Below are positions 1-4,689 of a DNA stretch of 7,062 nt, in pieces. The DNA comes from Microcaldota archaeon (GTDB lineage Archaea > Micrarchaeota > Micrarchaeia > Micrarchaeales > Micrarchaeaceae), in assembly GCA_027365215.1 (NCBI GenBank), contig DAHXNT010000030.1, forward strand, positions 1 through 7,062, read 5' to 3'. A program made the position numbers and the translations under genes. Every line of letters starts with the position of its first letter. Position 1 is the first letter of the stretch. The notes under the pieces were generated by a model. That model was not told the DNA's origin, ran no database searches, and was given only the letters and a program-made list of their open reading frames with translations.

Positions 1-135
1 CTTCTTTATCTCGGCGAAGTTTTCGACTATTAGCCTAGCCTTCCCAAGCCCGAAAGTGAACGGGTACTGGTCGTCGTCGCCCTTCGTCAGGCTTATCGTC
101 TTGTGTCCCTTGTACTCTCCTATCTTGATGGGCAT
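1..135 (-). CDS. unrecognised small protein, N-terminal part only
   Basis: This reading frame opens with ATG at 135-133 and stays open for 45 codons to the window edge, so the C-terminus is missing. The protein begins MPIKIGEYKGHKTISL, followed by an acidic turn (GDDD at residues 19-22), a PFTFGLGKA segment and a more helical end (LIVENFAEIKK). The pattern suggests a compact beta-rich fold with a C-terminal helix, like short conserved archaeal and bacterial hypothetical proteins of about 60-70 residues. I cannot name the family with certainty. There is no signal peptide or membrane segment in the visible part. The start is supported by an A/T-rich TATA element 27-34 bp upstream, which would give a leaderless or nearly leaderless transcript. 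The gene is divergent from the gene at 292. The function is unknown. Confidence 0.7.
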   Translation of the reverse strand, partial: MPIKIGEYKGHKTISLTKGDDDQYPFTFGLGKARLIVENFAEIKK

Positions 136-161
136 GGTTTCATCCTTTCTATTTTTCTTTC

Positions 162-169
162 TTATTTAT
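162..169 (-). promoter_or_regulatory. TATA-like box for the partial gene ending at 135
   Basis: Read on the minus strand this is ATAAATAA. Adding about 26 bp puts transcription start near 139, only a few bases before the ATG at 135. That predicts a nearly leaderless mRNA and agrees with the lack of a clear Shine-Dalgarno site. Confidence 0.5.
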
Positions 170-241
170 GTGACGATAAAACTAAATGCCTAATGATTCC
201 AGGGCACGGAAAGGCTCCTCTCGGTTGCATTGAACACAAGT

Positions 242-249
242 AATATAAA
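242..249 (+). promoter_or_regulatory. TATA-like box for the gene at 292
   Basis: AATATAAA lies here, so transcription should start near 271-272. The mRNA would begin just before the GTG at 274. This leaves an 18-20 nt leader ahead of the ATG at 292 and includes a short purine run (AAAAGGGG). Confidence 0.5.
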
Positions 250-291
250 CGTGGGGCGCAAATCATCTCAGATGTGAAAAGGGGCAATACA

Positions 292-657
292 ATGCCGCTA
301 TACATGCTTAAGGAGGACAAAAAGGGTAAGGACTGGTCAACGATAATGGTGGCGCAGCCGAACCAGTACATAATAGTGGATGAGGATGCCCATGCAGAGA
401 TGACCAGACGCTACCTGCTGCGATGCGGCATCCCGGACAGCTACTCCGACGTACTGCTTTCGAAGGAGAAGATTCCCTTGTCAAAGCTGGGAGAGATAAC
501 TCCTTACGATAGTGAAAGCATAATTAGGATAGCGCGGCTATCCGATGAGACGCCATACGACCTGGTTCTGAAAAATTCCACTGGAAAGGAAGTTACATTA
601 AAGCTCGTGCACCTGACCACATTGGATTTCGATGAAGACTACCTGTACGATAACTGA
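292..657 (+). CDS. unrecognised acidic 121-aa protein
   Basis: I do not recognise this protein. It is soluble by appearance, with no membrane segment or signal peptide. A basic N-terminus (KEDKKGKDW) is followed by a beta-type segment (residues 17-29), then a helix/turn stretch with one cysteine in YLLRCGIPDSY. The C-terminus is acidic (DFDEDYLYDN). The start is ambiguous. The frame is open from a GTG at 274, adding six residues (MKRGNT), and that GTG would lie almost at the predicted transcript start. I prefer ATG 292 because a purine-rich AGGGG sits about 7 nt before it. A third candidate is ATG 304. It has its own promoter, divergent from the gene at 1-135 and convergent with the DUF167 gene, with only about 14 bp between the two stops. 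Codon use matches the neighbours, so it looks like a resident gene. Confidence 0.7.
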   Translation: MPLYMLKEDKKGKDWSTIMVAQPNQYIIVDEDAHAEMTRRYLLRCGIPDSYSDVLLSKEKIPLSKLGEITPYDSESIIRIARLSDETPYDLVLKNSTGKEVTLKLVHLTTLDFDEDYLYDN

Positions 658-671
658 CGCACACGGCGGCA

Positions 672-884
672 TCATTGCACAATCCTTACCTTCTTGCTCT
701 TGCTCTTGGCCCCGCTGAGTATTATAACCCCTGATTTAGGAACGCCGAAATGCTCCGCAAGCATCTCAATCAGGCGCGCATTCGCCTTTCCCTCGACGGC
801 AGGCGCGTCGACCCTGGCCCTGTAGCTGCCAGCATTCACCATCTCGACCGACGCCTTCCTCGCATTGGCCGTGACCCTTACCAT
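672..884 (-). CDS. DUF167 / YggU-family small protein
   Basis: The core of the DUF167 (YggU, PF02594-type) family is clear. An initial beta strand with an NARK turn is followed by RVDAPAVEGKANARLIEML, AEHFGVPKSGV and a final strand ILSGAKSKSKKVRI. The family normally has a (V)xAPPVxGKAN helix start and a GxxSRxK end, and both are recognisable here with P-to-A and R-to-K changes. The biochemical role of the family is not established. The start is uncertain. I chose ATG 884 because MVRVTANARK begins exactly at the family's first strand, and GGTGAT lies upstream, although with a long 12-nt spacer. The frame stays open to ATG 965 (97 aa), but the extra 27 residues have an atypical composition (MPCTC, paired CGT codons). 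A TATA-like element at 974-982 would start transcription downstream of 965. The gene is divergent from the helicase. Confidence 0.82.
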   Translation of the reverse strand: MVRVTANARKASVEMVNAGSYRARVDAPAVEGKANARLIEMLAEHFGVPKSGVIILSGAKSKSKKVRIVQ

Positions 885-973
885 TATGTCCGCGCAATCA
901 CCGTTACGACGCCATTCCTTGTCAGCGAATGGATAAATTACCTCCTTCGCGCAAGTGCAGGGCATTAAGAAGG

Positions 974-982
974 TTTTAATAT
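974..982 (-). promoter_or_regulatory. TATA-like element, probably for the DUF167 gene
   Basis: On the minus strand this reads ATATTAAAA. Transcription would start near 952, giving a leader of about 68 nt before ATG 884 and excluding ATG 965. An alternative minus-strand A/T element around 1006-1013 would start transcription near 984 and would permit ATG 965. The region is divergent and A/T elements can be read on both strands, so assignment is tentative. Confidence 0.35.
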
Positions 983-1005
983 TAGTACATACAACAGTAT
1001 AGTAG

Positions 1006-1013
1006 AGTATATT
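1006..1013 (+). promoter_or_regulatory. TATA-like box, probably for the DEAD-box helicase
   Basis: AGTATATT predicts transcription start near 1036, giving a leader of about 43 nt before ATG 1079. That is longer than for most genes in this window. A T6 run (1027-1032) would then lie just upstream of the transcript. If the TTTTAATATT at 974-983 were used instead, the T6 run would be inside the leader. Confidence 0.4.
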
Positions 1014-1060
1014 GCAATTCCTCTAGTTTTTTCCACAAACTGGCGAAGTGCATACACATA

Positions 1061-1073
1061 CACCAACATGGTG
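1061..1073 (+). promoter_or_regulatory. small hairpin over the helicase Shine-Dalgarno site
   Basis: CACC (1061-1064), loop AACAT (1065-1069) and GGTG (1070-1073) form a perfect 4-bp stem. The GGTG arm is the only Shine-Dalgarno match for the helicase and ends 5 nt before ATG 1079. The stem is short, so it may be marginal, but it could lower translation at low temperature or be a target for autoregulation by the helicase. Both ideas are inference. Confidence 0.35.
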
Positions 1074-1078
1074 CAACT

Positions 1079-2392
1079 ATGGAAAATTTTGAACAGATGG
1101 GGCTCAGCCCCGACCTTCTTAAGGCCCTCAGAGCGATGAAGTTCGAGAAGCCGACGGAAGTACAGAGCATGGCGATTCCTGAGATATTGAAAGGCAGGGA
1201 TGTATACGTAAGATCGAAGACCGGCACCGGAAAGACCGCTGCGTTTCTTCTTCCAATAATGCAGATGCTGCAGCGCGGCAGGGATCCTGGCGCGCTCGTA
1301 GTAGTGCCCACAAGGGAGCTGGCATTGCAGACGGACGGCGTTGCGAGGAAGCTCGCAGCCAATTCGAGGCTGCACGTCACGACCGTGTATGGCGGCGTCT
1401 CCCTGAACCCGCAGATCGACAGCCTCGATGCGGGCACGGACCTGATGATAGGCACTCCGGGCAGGATAATAGACCTGATGGAGCGCGGAGCCGCGCACAT
1501 GGATGGCGTGAGGTTCCTAGTGCTGGACGAGGCGGATCTCATGCTCGACATGGGATTCATAGACGACATAGAGTACATATTGAAGAGCATGCCGCGCACA
1601 AAGCAGACGCTGCTCTTCTCCGCTACATCCAGGAAGGAGATAATGGACATAGCGGACAGGCACATGAACAACCCGTTCCACATAAGCGTGGGACCGGACG
1701 ATGAGCTCGTGGTCACTTCCATAAAGCACATGTACGCGATAGTACCGGGCACGAAGAAGATAGCCACTCTTCTCGCATACCTGAAAACGCGCATGAGCGC
1801 GAACAGCAAGAGCATAGTCTTCGCGAGGACGCAGATTGCCGCGTCGGCGCTCTACAGCGCGCTGAGCGACTTCGGCATGAGCCCCCTGCTGCTCCACGGC
1901 GGCATGACCCAGGCGAAGAGGGAGATGGCAATGAGGAGGTTCAAGAACGACAAGTCCGGCATACTCATCGCGACGAACGTCGCCGCGCGCGGACTCGACA
2001 TATCAAACATAACCGACATAATAAACTTCGACGTACCTGACGATCCGATCGTGTACATACACAGGGTCGGAAGGTCCGCACGTATGGGCAAGGACGGCCG
2101 CGCGTTCACGATATTCTCATCGGATCAGGCGAGGGAGCTGAAGAACATAGAGTACTACTCCAACATAAGCATGGAGCGCGAGCAGATAAACACCGACGAG
2201 TTCAAGAACGTCAGCTTCGGGAAGTACTTCCAGAGAGGAAGGTACGACTCCGACAGGCAGGGCCAGTCACGAGGCTTCCGCAACGACCGCTCCGGAGGCT
2301 TCCGCGGCAGGTCGCGCGACGGTGGTCGCGGCGGTGACCGAAGCCATGACAGCTACCGCCAGCGCGGCAACTACAGGGACCGCAGGAAGTAG
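1079..2392 (+). CDS. DEAD-box ATP-dependent RNA helicase with RGG-type tail
   Basis: This is a cytoplasmic ATP-dependent RNA helicase that unwinds short duplexes or remodels RNA-protein complexes. All core motifs are present in order: upstream aromatic F4 and Q motif FEKPTEVQ (22-29); motif I SKTGTGKT (46-53); Ia PTREL (77-81); Ib TPGR (126-129); II DEAD (150-153); III SAT (181-183); IV SIVFAR (245-250); V ATNVAARGLDI (298-308); VI HRVGRSAR (328-335). RecA domain 1 covers about 1-205 and domain 2 about 215-370. The last 50 or so residues (about 385-437) are a disordered, arginine/glycine-rich tail with RGR, GRGG and RGN units, a non-specific RNA-binding extension seen in many DEAD-box proteins. 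The 437-aa length is normal for the CshA/RhlE/DeaD-like group. The start at ATG 1079 is supported by GGTG five bases upstream. It stands alone in its own transcription unit, so its substrate (rRNA, mRNA or cold-shock RNA) is not shown. Confidence 0.97.
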   Translation: MENFEQMGLSPDLLKALRAMKFEKPTEVQSMAIPEILKGRDVYVRSKTGTGKTAAFLLPIMQMLQRGRDPGALVVVPTRELALQTDGVARKLAANSRLHVTTVYGGVSLNPQIDSLDAGTDLMIGTPGRIIDLMERGAAHMDGVRFLVLDEADLMLDMGFIDDIEYILKSMPRTKQTLLFSATSRKEIMDIADRHMNNPFHISVGPDDELVVTSIKHMYAIVPGTKKIATLLAYLKTRMSANSKSIVFARTQIAASALYSALSDFGMSPLLLHGGMTQAKREMAMRRFKNDKSGILIATNVAARGLDISNITDIINFDVPDDPIVYIHRVGRSARMGKDGRAFTIFSSDQARELKNIEYYSNISMEREQINTDEFKNVSFGKYFQRGRYDSDRQGQSRGFRNDRSGGFRGRSRDGGRGGDRSHDSYRQRGNYRDRRK

Positions 2393-2394
2393 CC

Positions 2395-2399
2395 TTTTT
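2395..2399 (+). terminator. T5 run after the helicase
   Basis: Five T residues begin two bases after the helicase stop codon. Archaeal RNA polymerase can terminate at oligo-T tracts without a hairpin. A single T5 is a weak signal. Confidence 0.35.
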
Positions 2400-2440
2400 C
2401 AGAATCCTCCTCGCGCACGGCACCCATGCGGCAGGTATAA

Positions 2441-2462
2441 TTGCTATAGCCACGTGTAGCAA
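2441..2462. repeat. inverted repeat TTGCTA/TAGCAA upstream of the HxlR gene
   Basis: TTGCTA (2441-2446) and TAGCAA (2457-2462) are perfect inverted arms, with a CACGTG palindrome (2451-2456) between them. It lies about 30 bp upstream of the TATA box of the regulator gene, a place where an activator or second operator could sit. It could also act as a hairpin at the 3' end of the helicase transcript. Confidence 0.4.
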
Positions 2463-2487
2463 TGGAAAGCATATATATTTGCATCTG

Positions 2488-2502
2488 CGTTATATACTAA
2501 CG
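2488..2502 (+). promoter_or_regulatory. TATA box inside a dyad, likely HxlR-gene promoter and operator
   Basis: TTATATAC (2490-2497) is a good TATA box giving a start near 2520. It is enclosed by the inverted arms CGTTA (2488-2492) and TAACG (2498-2502), a 15-bp dyad centred on the TATA box. An 8-bp palindrome GTAGCTAC (2509-2516) follows just before the predicted start. A regulator bound here would block TBP, which is the usual way archaeal repressors control their own genes. That it is the HxlR protein itself is inference. Confidence 0.5.
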
Positions 2503-2542
2503 TAGCCAGTAGCTACTTATATGACGGAAAACGGTGCAGAAA

Positions 2543-2911
2543 ATGAAGGCGAAATCTAACGCTTTGGAGAACTGTCCGGTCCAGGACATAATGAGCAGGT
2601 ACAAGCTAAGCGAGGAGGGCATAATGAGCATGGTGAGGCTCAACTGGCGAATGTCGGTGCTGGGCATACTCTCCGCCAGTGATTCTGAGGGAATCAATTA
2701 CAACAGGATACACAGCATAACAGGCCTGAACCCGAGAACGCTTTCGATAATACTTAAGGAGCTTACCTCTGAGAAGGTGCTGAAAAGGACCGTCACAGGC
2801 GGATCTCCGCCTCACGTGAAGTACAGCCTAACTAAGCTCGGAGCCGACGTGGTGAGAGCGCCCTGCCCCATATTCGACATGGCAAGGAACAGGAATGGCG
2901 GTAGAAGCTAG
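2543..2911 (+). CDS. HxlR-type winged-helix transcriptional regulator
   Basis: This 122-aa protein is a DNA-binding regulator. It has the arrangement of the HxlR (PF01638) group: an N-terminal CPV (C11) before the first helices, W35 with a following helix (MSVLGILS), a helix-turn-helix (NRIHSITGLNPRTLSIILKE, about 54-73), and a wing with GSPPHVKYSLTKLGADVV (about 87-104). The last part matches the family's (R)xxPxxVEYxLTxxG pattern. HxlR proteins bind dyads as dimers, and many sense electrophiles or oxidants through the N-terminal cysteine. A second cysteine (C108) lies near the C-terminus. The frame also opens at GTG 2534 (+3 residues), but that GTG is part of a GGTG Shine-Dalgarno site with a 6-nt spacer to ATG 2543, so I chose the ATG. 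The ligand and targets are unknown. Autoregulation is suggested by the dyad over its TATA box. Confidence 0.85.
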   Translation: MKAKSNALENCPVQDIMSRYKLSEEGIMSMVRLNWRMSVLGILSASDSEGINYNRIHSITGLNPRTLSIILKELTSEKVLKRTVTGGSPPHVKYSLTKLGADVVRAPCPIFDMARNRNGGRS

Positions 2912-2912
2912 C

Positions 2913-2935
2913 GCACATCAGTGCAACCCGCTTTT
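2913..2935 (+). terminator. short hairpin plus T4 after the HxlR gene
   Basis: GCAC (2913-2916), loop ATCA, GTGC (2921-2924) is followed by AACCCGC and a T4. It starts two bases after the stop codon. The stem is only 4 bp and the T-run overlaps a TATA-like sequence, so the assignment is weak. Confidence 0.3.
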
Positions 2936-2940
2936 AAATA
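2933..2940. promoter_or_regulatory. orphan TATA-like box
   Basis: TTTAAATA is as good a TATA box as any in the window, but no open reading frame starts 25-60 bp downstream on the plus strand. Plus-strand transcription would start near 2963, about 115 bp before the next gene, which has its own TATA box. Being near-symmetric, it could also drive a minus-strand transcript antisense to the HxlR gene. Confidence 0.3.
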
Positions 2941-2994
2941 AAACCCGATCGCATAAGGCCGCGCTTTGGGCCCGACCTTTACCATTTCTGCGGC

Positions 2995-3025
2995 TTTTCC
3001 CTATCTTTTCGGTTTTTATTCTTTC
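2995..3025 (+). terminator. pyrimidine/T-rich tract
   Basis: Repeated T-runs (TTTT, TTTT, TTTTT, TTT) separated by a few bases form a plausible archaeal terminator. It could serve the HxlR transcript, or a short RNA started from the orphan TATA box at 2933-2940. No coding region is visible between 2912 and 3077. Confidence 0.4.
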
Positions 3026-3048
3026 CATCGAACTGGCAGCCACAACAG

Positions 3049-3056
3049 TATTTAAA
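3049..3056 (+). promoter_or_regulatory. TATA box for a leaderless rhomboid-like gene
   Basis: TATTTAAA is centred about 26 bp before ATG 3078, so transcription should begin at or within a base or two of the start codon. This predicts a leaderless mRNA and explains the absence of a Shine-Dalgarno site. Confidence 0.6.
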
Positions 3057-3077
3057 GTTTGCGAGAGAAACTGAAGC

Positions 3078-3737
3078 ATGGCAGCCACGCGCGACAATGT
3101 AGCACATCGACCAAGAATACACGCGCCATACATAACGATTCTCTTCGCCGCGCTGATACCGTTATTCACCGTGGCCTACACATACGTATTCCCGCTGGTC
3201 AACGGCAACCGCCTGGCGATGTGGCTGACATCGCCGTTCAATATCTTCTTCGAGATGTACCCGCCGCACGGCATTACGCTTAACTACCTTCTTCCGGTTG
3301 CAATCTTCTTCCTTGTAGAGACGTACAGCAGGTACGTCGCGGACATAAAGGAGCGCAACTCTACGATGAACCATGCGTTCGGCCTGGCCGTGATAGCGTC
3401 ATACGCCACCTCCGCGCTCATATGGGCGCTCTTCGGCATGCCTGCTATAGGCACGTCTGTGCTCGCGTTCTGCATGCTGCTATTCTTCGTGAGTGAGGTA
3501 ACGGACTCTGAGCTGATAAATAGGCTGAGGGAGCGCCACCGCAGGAAGGGCTACGTATTCGAGGTGCTGATGTTCGCATACTCGGCGCTGCTTCTCGGCT
3601 CTTCGGTCATCGTCTTCGCGTACATAAACGGCAACCAGTACTGGTTCATACACCTTATCGGCGGCAGCATATTTGCTATCATGCTGTTCGCCTACCTGAT
3701 GCACAGGAAGACCAGGGAAAAGACGCTGAAAGCGTAA
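3078..3737 (+). CDS. six-helix membrane protein, rhomboid-like
   Basis: This 219-aa protein has six predicted membrane segments at about 18-41, 65-82, 100-119, 122-141, 160-182 and 189-208. Charges put the N-terminus, the loops RYVADIKERN (85-94) and RLRERHRRKG (149-158), and the basic C-terminus inside the cell. Three features recall rhomboid intramembrane serine proteases. The long outer loop 1 has WLTSPF (49-54) leading to H64 and N69 at the outer end of TM2. G125-T-S127 lies at the outer end of TM4. H192 is followed by a glycine pair (HLIGG) near the outer end of TM6. In rhomboids, S (TM4) and H (TM6) form the catalytic dyad and the TM2 H/N help the oxyanion hole. The usual glycine after the serine is V128 and the WR motif lacks its R, so it could be a divergent protease or an inactive relative. 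The membrane assignment is firm and the rhomboid identity is inference. Confidence 0.75.
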   Translation: MAATRDNVAHRPRIHAPYITILFAALIPLFTVAYTYVFPLVNGNRLAMWLTSPFNIFFEMYPPHGITLNYLLPVAIFFLVETYSRYVADIKERNSTMNHAFGLAVIASYATSALIWALFGMPAIGTSVLAFCMLLFFVSEVTDSELINRLRERHRRKGYVFEVLMFAYSALLLGSSVIVFAYINGNQYWFIHLIGGSIFAIMLFAYLMHRKTREKTLKA

Positions 3738-3761
3738 CGCCACCAAGGTGCATTCCGTCGG

Positions 3762-4055
3762 CTATGCCACATTTCTCGAAGAGAGCACCACTGTAAGGCC
3801 GAGGAGCGCGGCAGTGCCTCCGAACACCGAGCATGCGACGCCTGCCGCCCCACCGGCAAGCACGCCGTAGATTATCACGATCGTGCCCACGGCGATCGCG
3901 GTACCGCCCACGGCGCTTCGCACGCTGCCGCTTGCCTTATCTCTTCGCGGCGCGTAGTTGGGGCCGTGCTTTATCCCCTTTATCTCATGCTCTGCGTACT
4001 TGCTTTCGCTTTCCGTCAGGGTTTCTCCTCGAAGCATGCCTTTCGTCGCGGCCAT
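3762..4055 (-). CDS. unrecognised 97-aa protein with glycine-rich membrane hairpin
   Basis: Residues 1-45 are hydrophilic with many charges (ESESKYAEHEIKGIK, then PRRDK) and look soluble. Residues 47-91 are two hydrophobic segments rich in Gly and Ala (about 48-66 and 68-91), separated by a very short GG-containing turn. This is a helical hairpin with small-residue spacing suited to tight helix packing or oligomers. There is no signal peptide. I cannot assign a family. Start ATG 4055 has a purine-rich GGAAGAAAGAG upstream. An in-frame ATG at 4037 would remove six residues. The next gene upstream on the same strand (4125-4538) ends 69 bp before this start, so the two may be co-transcribed. The stop is 24 bp from the stop of the convergent rhomboid-like gene. 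It could be a small structural membrane protein or a pore-like peptide, but the sequence does not say which. Confidence 0.68.
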   Translation of the reverse strand: MAATKGMLRGETLTESESKYAEHEIKGIKHGPNYAPRRDKASGSVRSAVGGTAIAVGTIVIIYGVLAGGAAGVACSVFGGTAALLGLTVVLSSRNVA

Positions 4056-4124
4056 GTCTCTTTCTTCCGCGTGCCTCGCGATTGTAATGTACCCGGTGCA
4101 ATCACCATTCCGCGCCGCGCAATC

Positions 4125-4538
4125 TCATTTCTTGTGCAGCAGTATTACGCCTTCCGTGTTCTGGTTCATCCTCCCGTAGCCGGCATCGCTCGCGATCTGC
4201 TCGAACCGCTGCCTGTCAGCCGCATCGATGCTGAACCTCGACACGCCGCCTTTGTCATTCGGCGCCATGGTCCTTACCTCAAGGCCGCCGCCGCTGCCGT
4301 GTATCATCACGTCAGTGATCGCCTTGTGCTCCCCGAGGAACCGCTTGAACGCATCGGGATCTGTGCTCTCAACCAGGCGTGGCACGATCTCGGGCCTTGT
4401 CGGGTCGTGAGAGACGGTCTCCCTTGCCTGCTTCGACAGTGCGTCAGCGTCCACACCCGCAATCACGCCAGCATCGGCGCCCTCTTCCCCATGTTTCTGT
4501 CCATAGCTCTTGTGCAGCTTGAACACATTTTCACCCAT
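4125..4538 (-). CDS. unrecognised 137-aa soluble protein
   Basis: I do not recognise this protein. It is hydrophilic with no membrane segment. The N-terminal third is rich in Gly, Ala and acidic residues (residues 18-40). A middle section has a helix (DAFKRFLGEHK, 62-72) followed by a strand-like ITDVMIHGSGGGLEVRTM (74-91) with a flexible SGGG turn. Then come a strand (GVSRFSID) and a helix (DRQRFEQIASDAGY), and a final strand (EGVILLHKK). This is an alpha/beta pattern that could bind a small ligand or nucleic acid, but nothing catalytic stands out. A TATA-like box on the minus strand at 4557-4564 places transcription start very near ATG 4538, so the mRNA is probably leaderless. An in-frame GTG at 4526 preceded by GGTGA is an alternative start. 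A long opposite-strand frame (3966-4601) overlaps it but has an implausible His/Arg/Pro-rich composition. Confidence 0.7.
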   Translation of the reverse strand: MGENVFKLHKSYGQKHGEEGADAGVIAGVDADALSKQARETVSHDPTRPEIVPRLVESTDPDAFKRFLGEHKAITDVMIHGSGGGLEVRTMAPNDKGGVSRFSIDAADRQRFEQIASDAGYGRMNQNTEGVILLHKK

Positions 4539-4556
4539 ATATATTGCGTGGAGCCG

Positions 4557-4564
4557 TATATAAT
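4557..4564 (-). promoter_or_regulatory. TATA box for the 137-aa protein gene
   Basis: On the minus strand it reads ATTATATA, with a predicted start near 4534-4538, essentially at the start codon. Confidence 0.5.
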
Positions 4565-4569
4565 GGTTG

Positions 4570-4615
4570 ATTGCCGCTCGGGCACCTCAAATACATGCTG
4601 AATTAGCATGGCAAT
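4570..4615. repeat. nested inverted repeats in a divergent promoter region
   Basis: The outer arms ATTGCC (4570-4575) and GGCAAT (4610-4615) enclose an inner pair CATGCT (4594-4599) and AGCATG (4605-4610) with a 5-bp centre. The element lies between the minus-strand TATA box at 4557-4564 and the plus-strand TATA box at 4649-4656. It is outside both predicted transcripts, so it is more likely a protein-binding DNA site than an RNA structure. Confidence 0.35.
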
Positions 4616-4648
4616 TCGTAACCTGTCCTACATACCCGTACCCCAAAA

Positions 4649-4656
4649 ATTATAAA
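4649..4656 (+). promoter_or_regulatory. TATA box for the F420-reductase-like gene
   Basis: ATTATAAA within a longer A/T stretch predicts a start near 4679. The leader is then about 11 nt and consists of little more than the Shine-Dalgarno site GGTGA at 4681-4685. Confidence 0.6.
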
Positions 4657-4689
4657 GGCCGCAATCCATAATTTCGAATAGGTGAGATT

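Noticed and set aside
750..968. 72-codon plus-strand frame
   Set aside because: It is opposite the DUF167 gene, whose family motif is clear. No promoter or ribosome-binding site supports it.
982..1815. 277-codon minus-strand frame
   Set aside because: It is opposite the N-terminal half of the DEAD-box helicase and is rich in Ser, Met and Cys, a typical shadow composition.
2240..2390. repetitive arginine/glycine-rich DNA at the helicase 3' end, considered as a tandem repeat
   Set aside because: The repetition is at the protein level (RGG-type tail) with varied codons, and no regular DNA unit is seen.
2462..2500. 12-codon ATG frame (MESIYICICVIY) before the HxlR gene
   Set aside because: It overlaps the TATA box and lies upstream of the predicted transcription start, so it would not be on the HxlR mRNA. 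No ribosome-binding site is visible.
891..4107. shared 9-mer GCAATCACC near 893 and 4099
   Set aside because: The match does not extend on either side and occurs in unrelated contexts. A chance match of this length is plausible.
3966..4601. 211-codon plus-strand frame
   Set aside because: It overlaps two minus-strand genes, its protein is rich in His, Arg and Pro with no recognisable motif, and it lacks a promoter or ribosome-binding site. It looks like the complement of GC-rich codons in the real genes.
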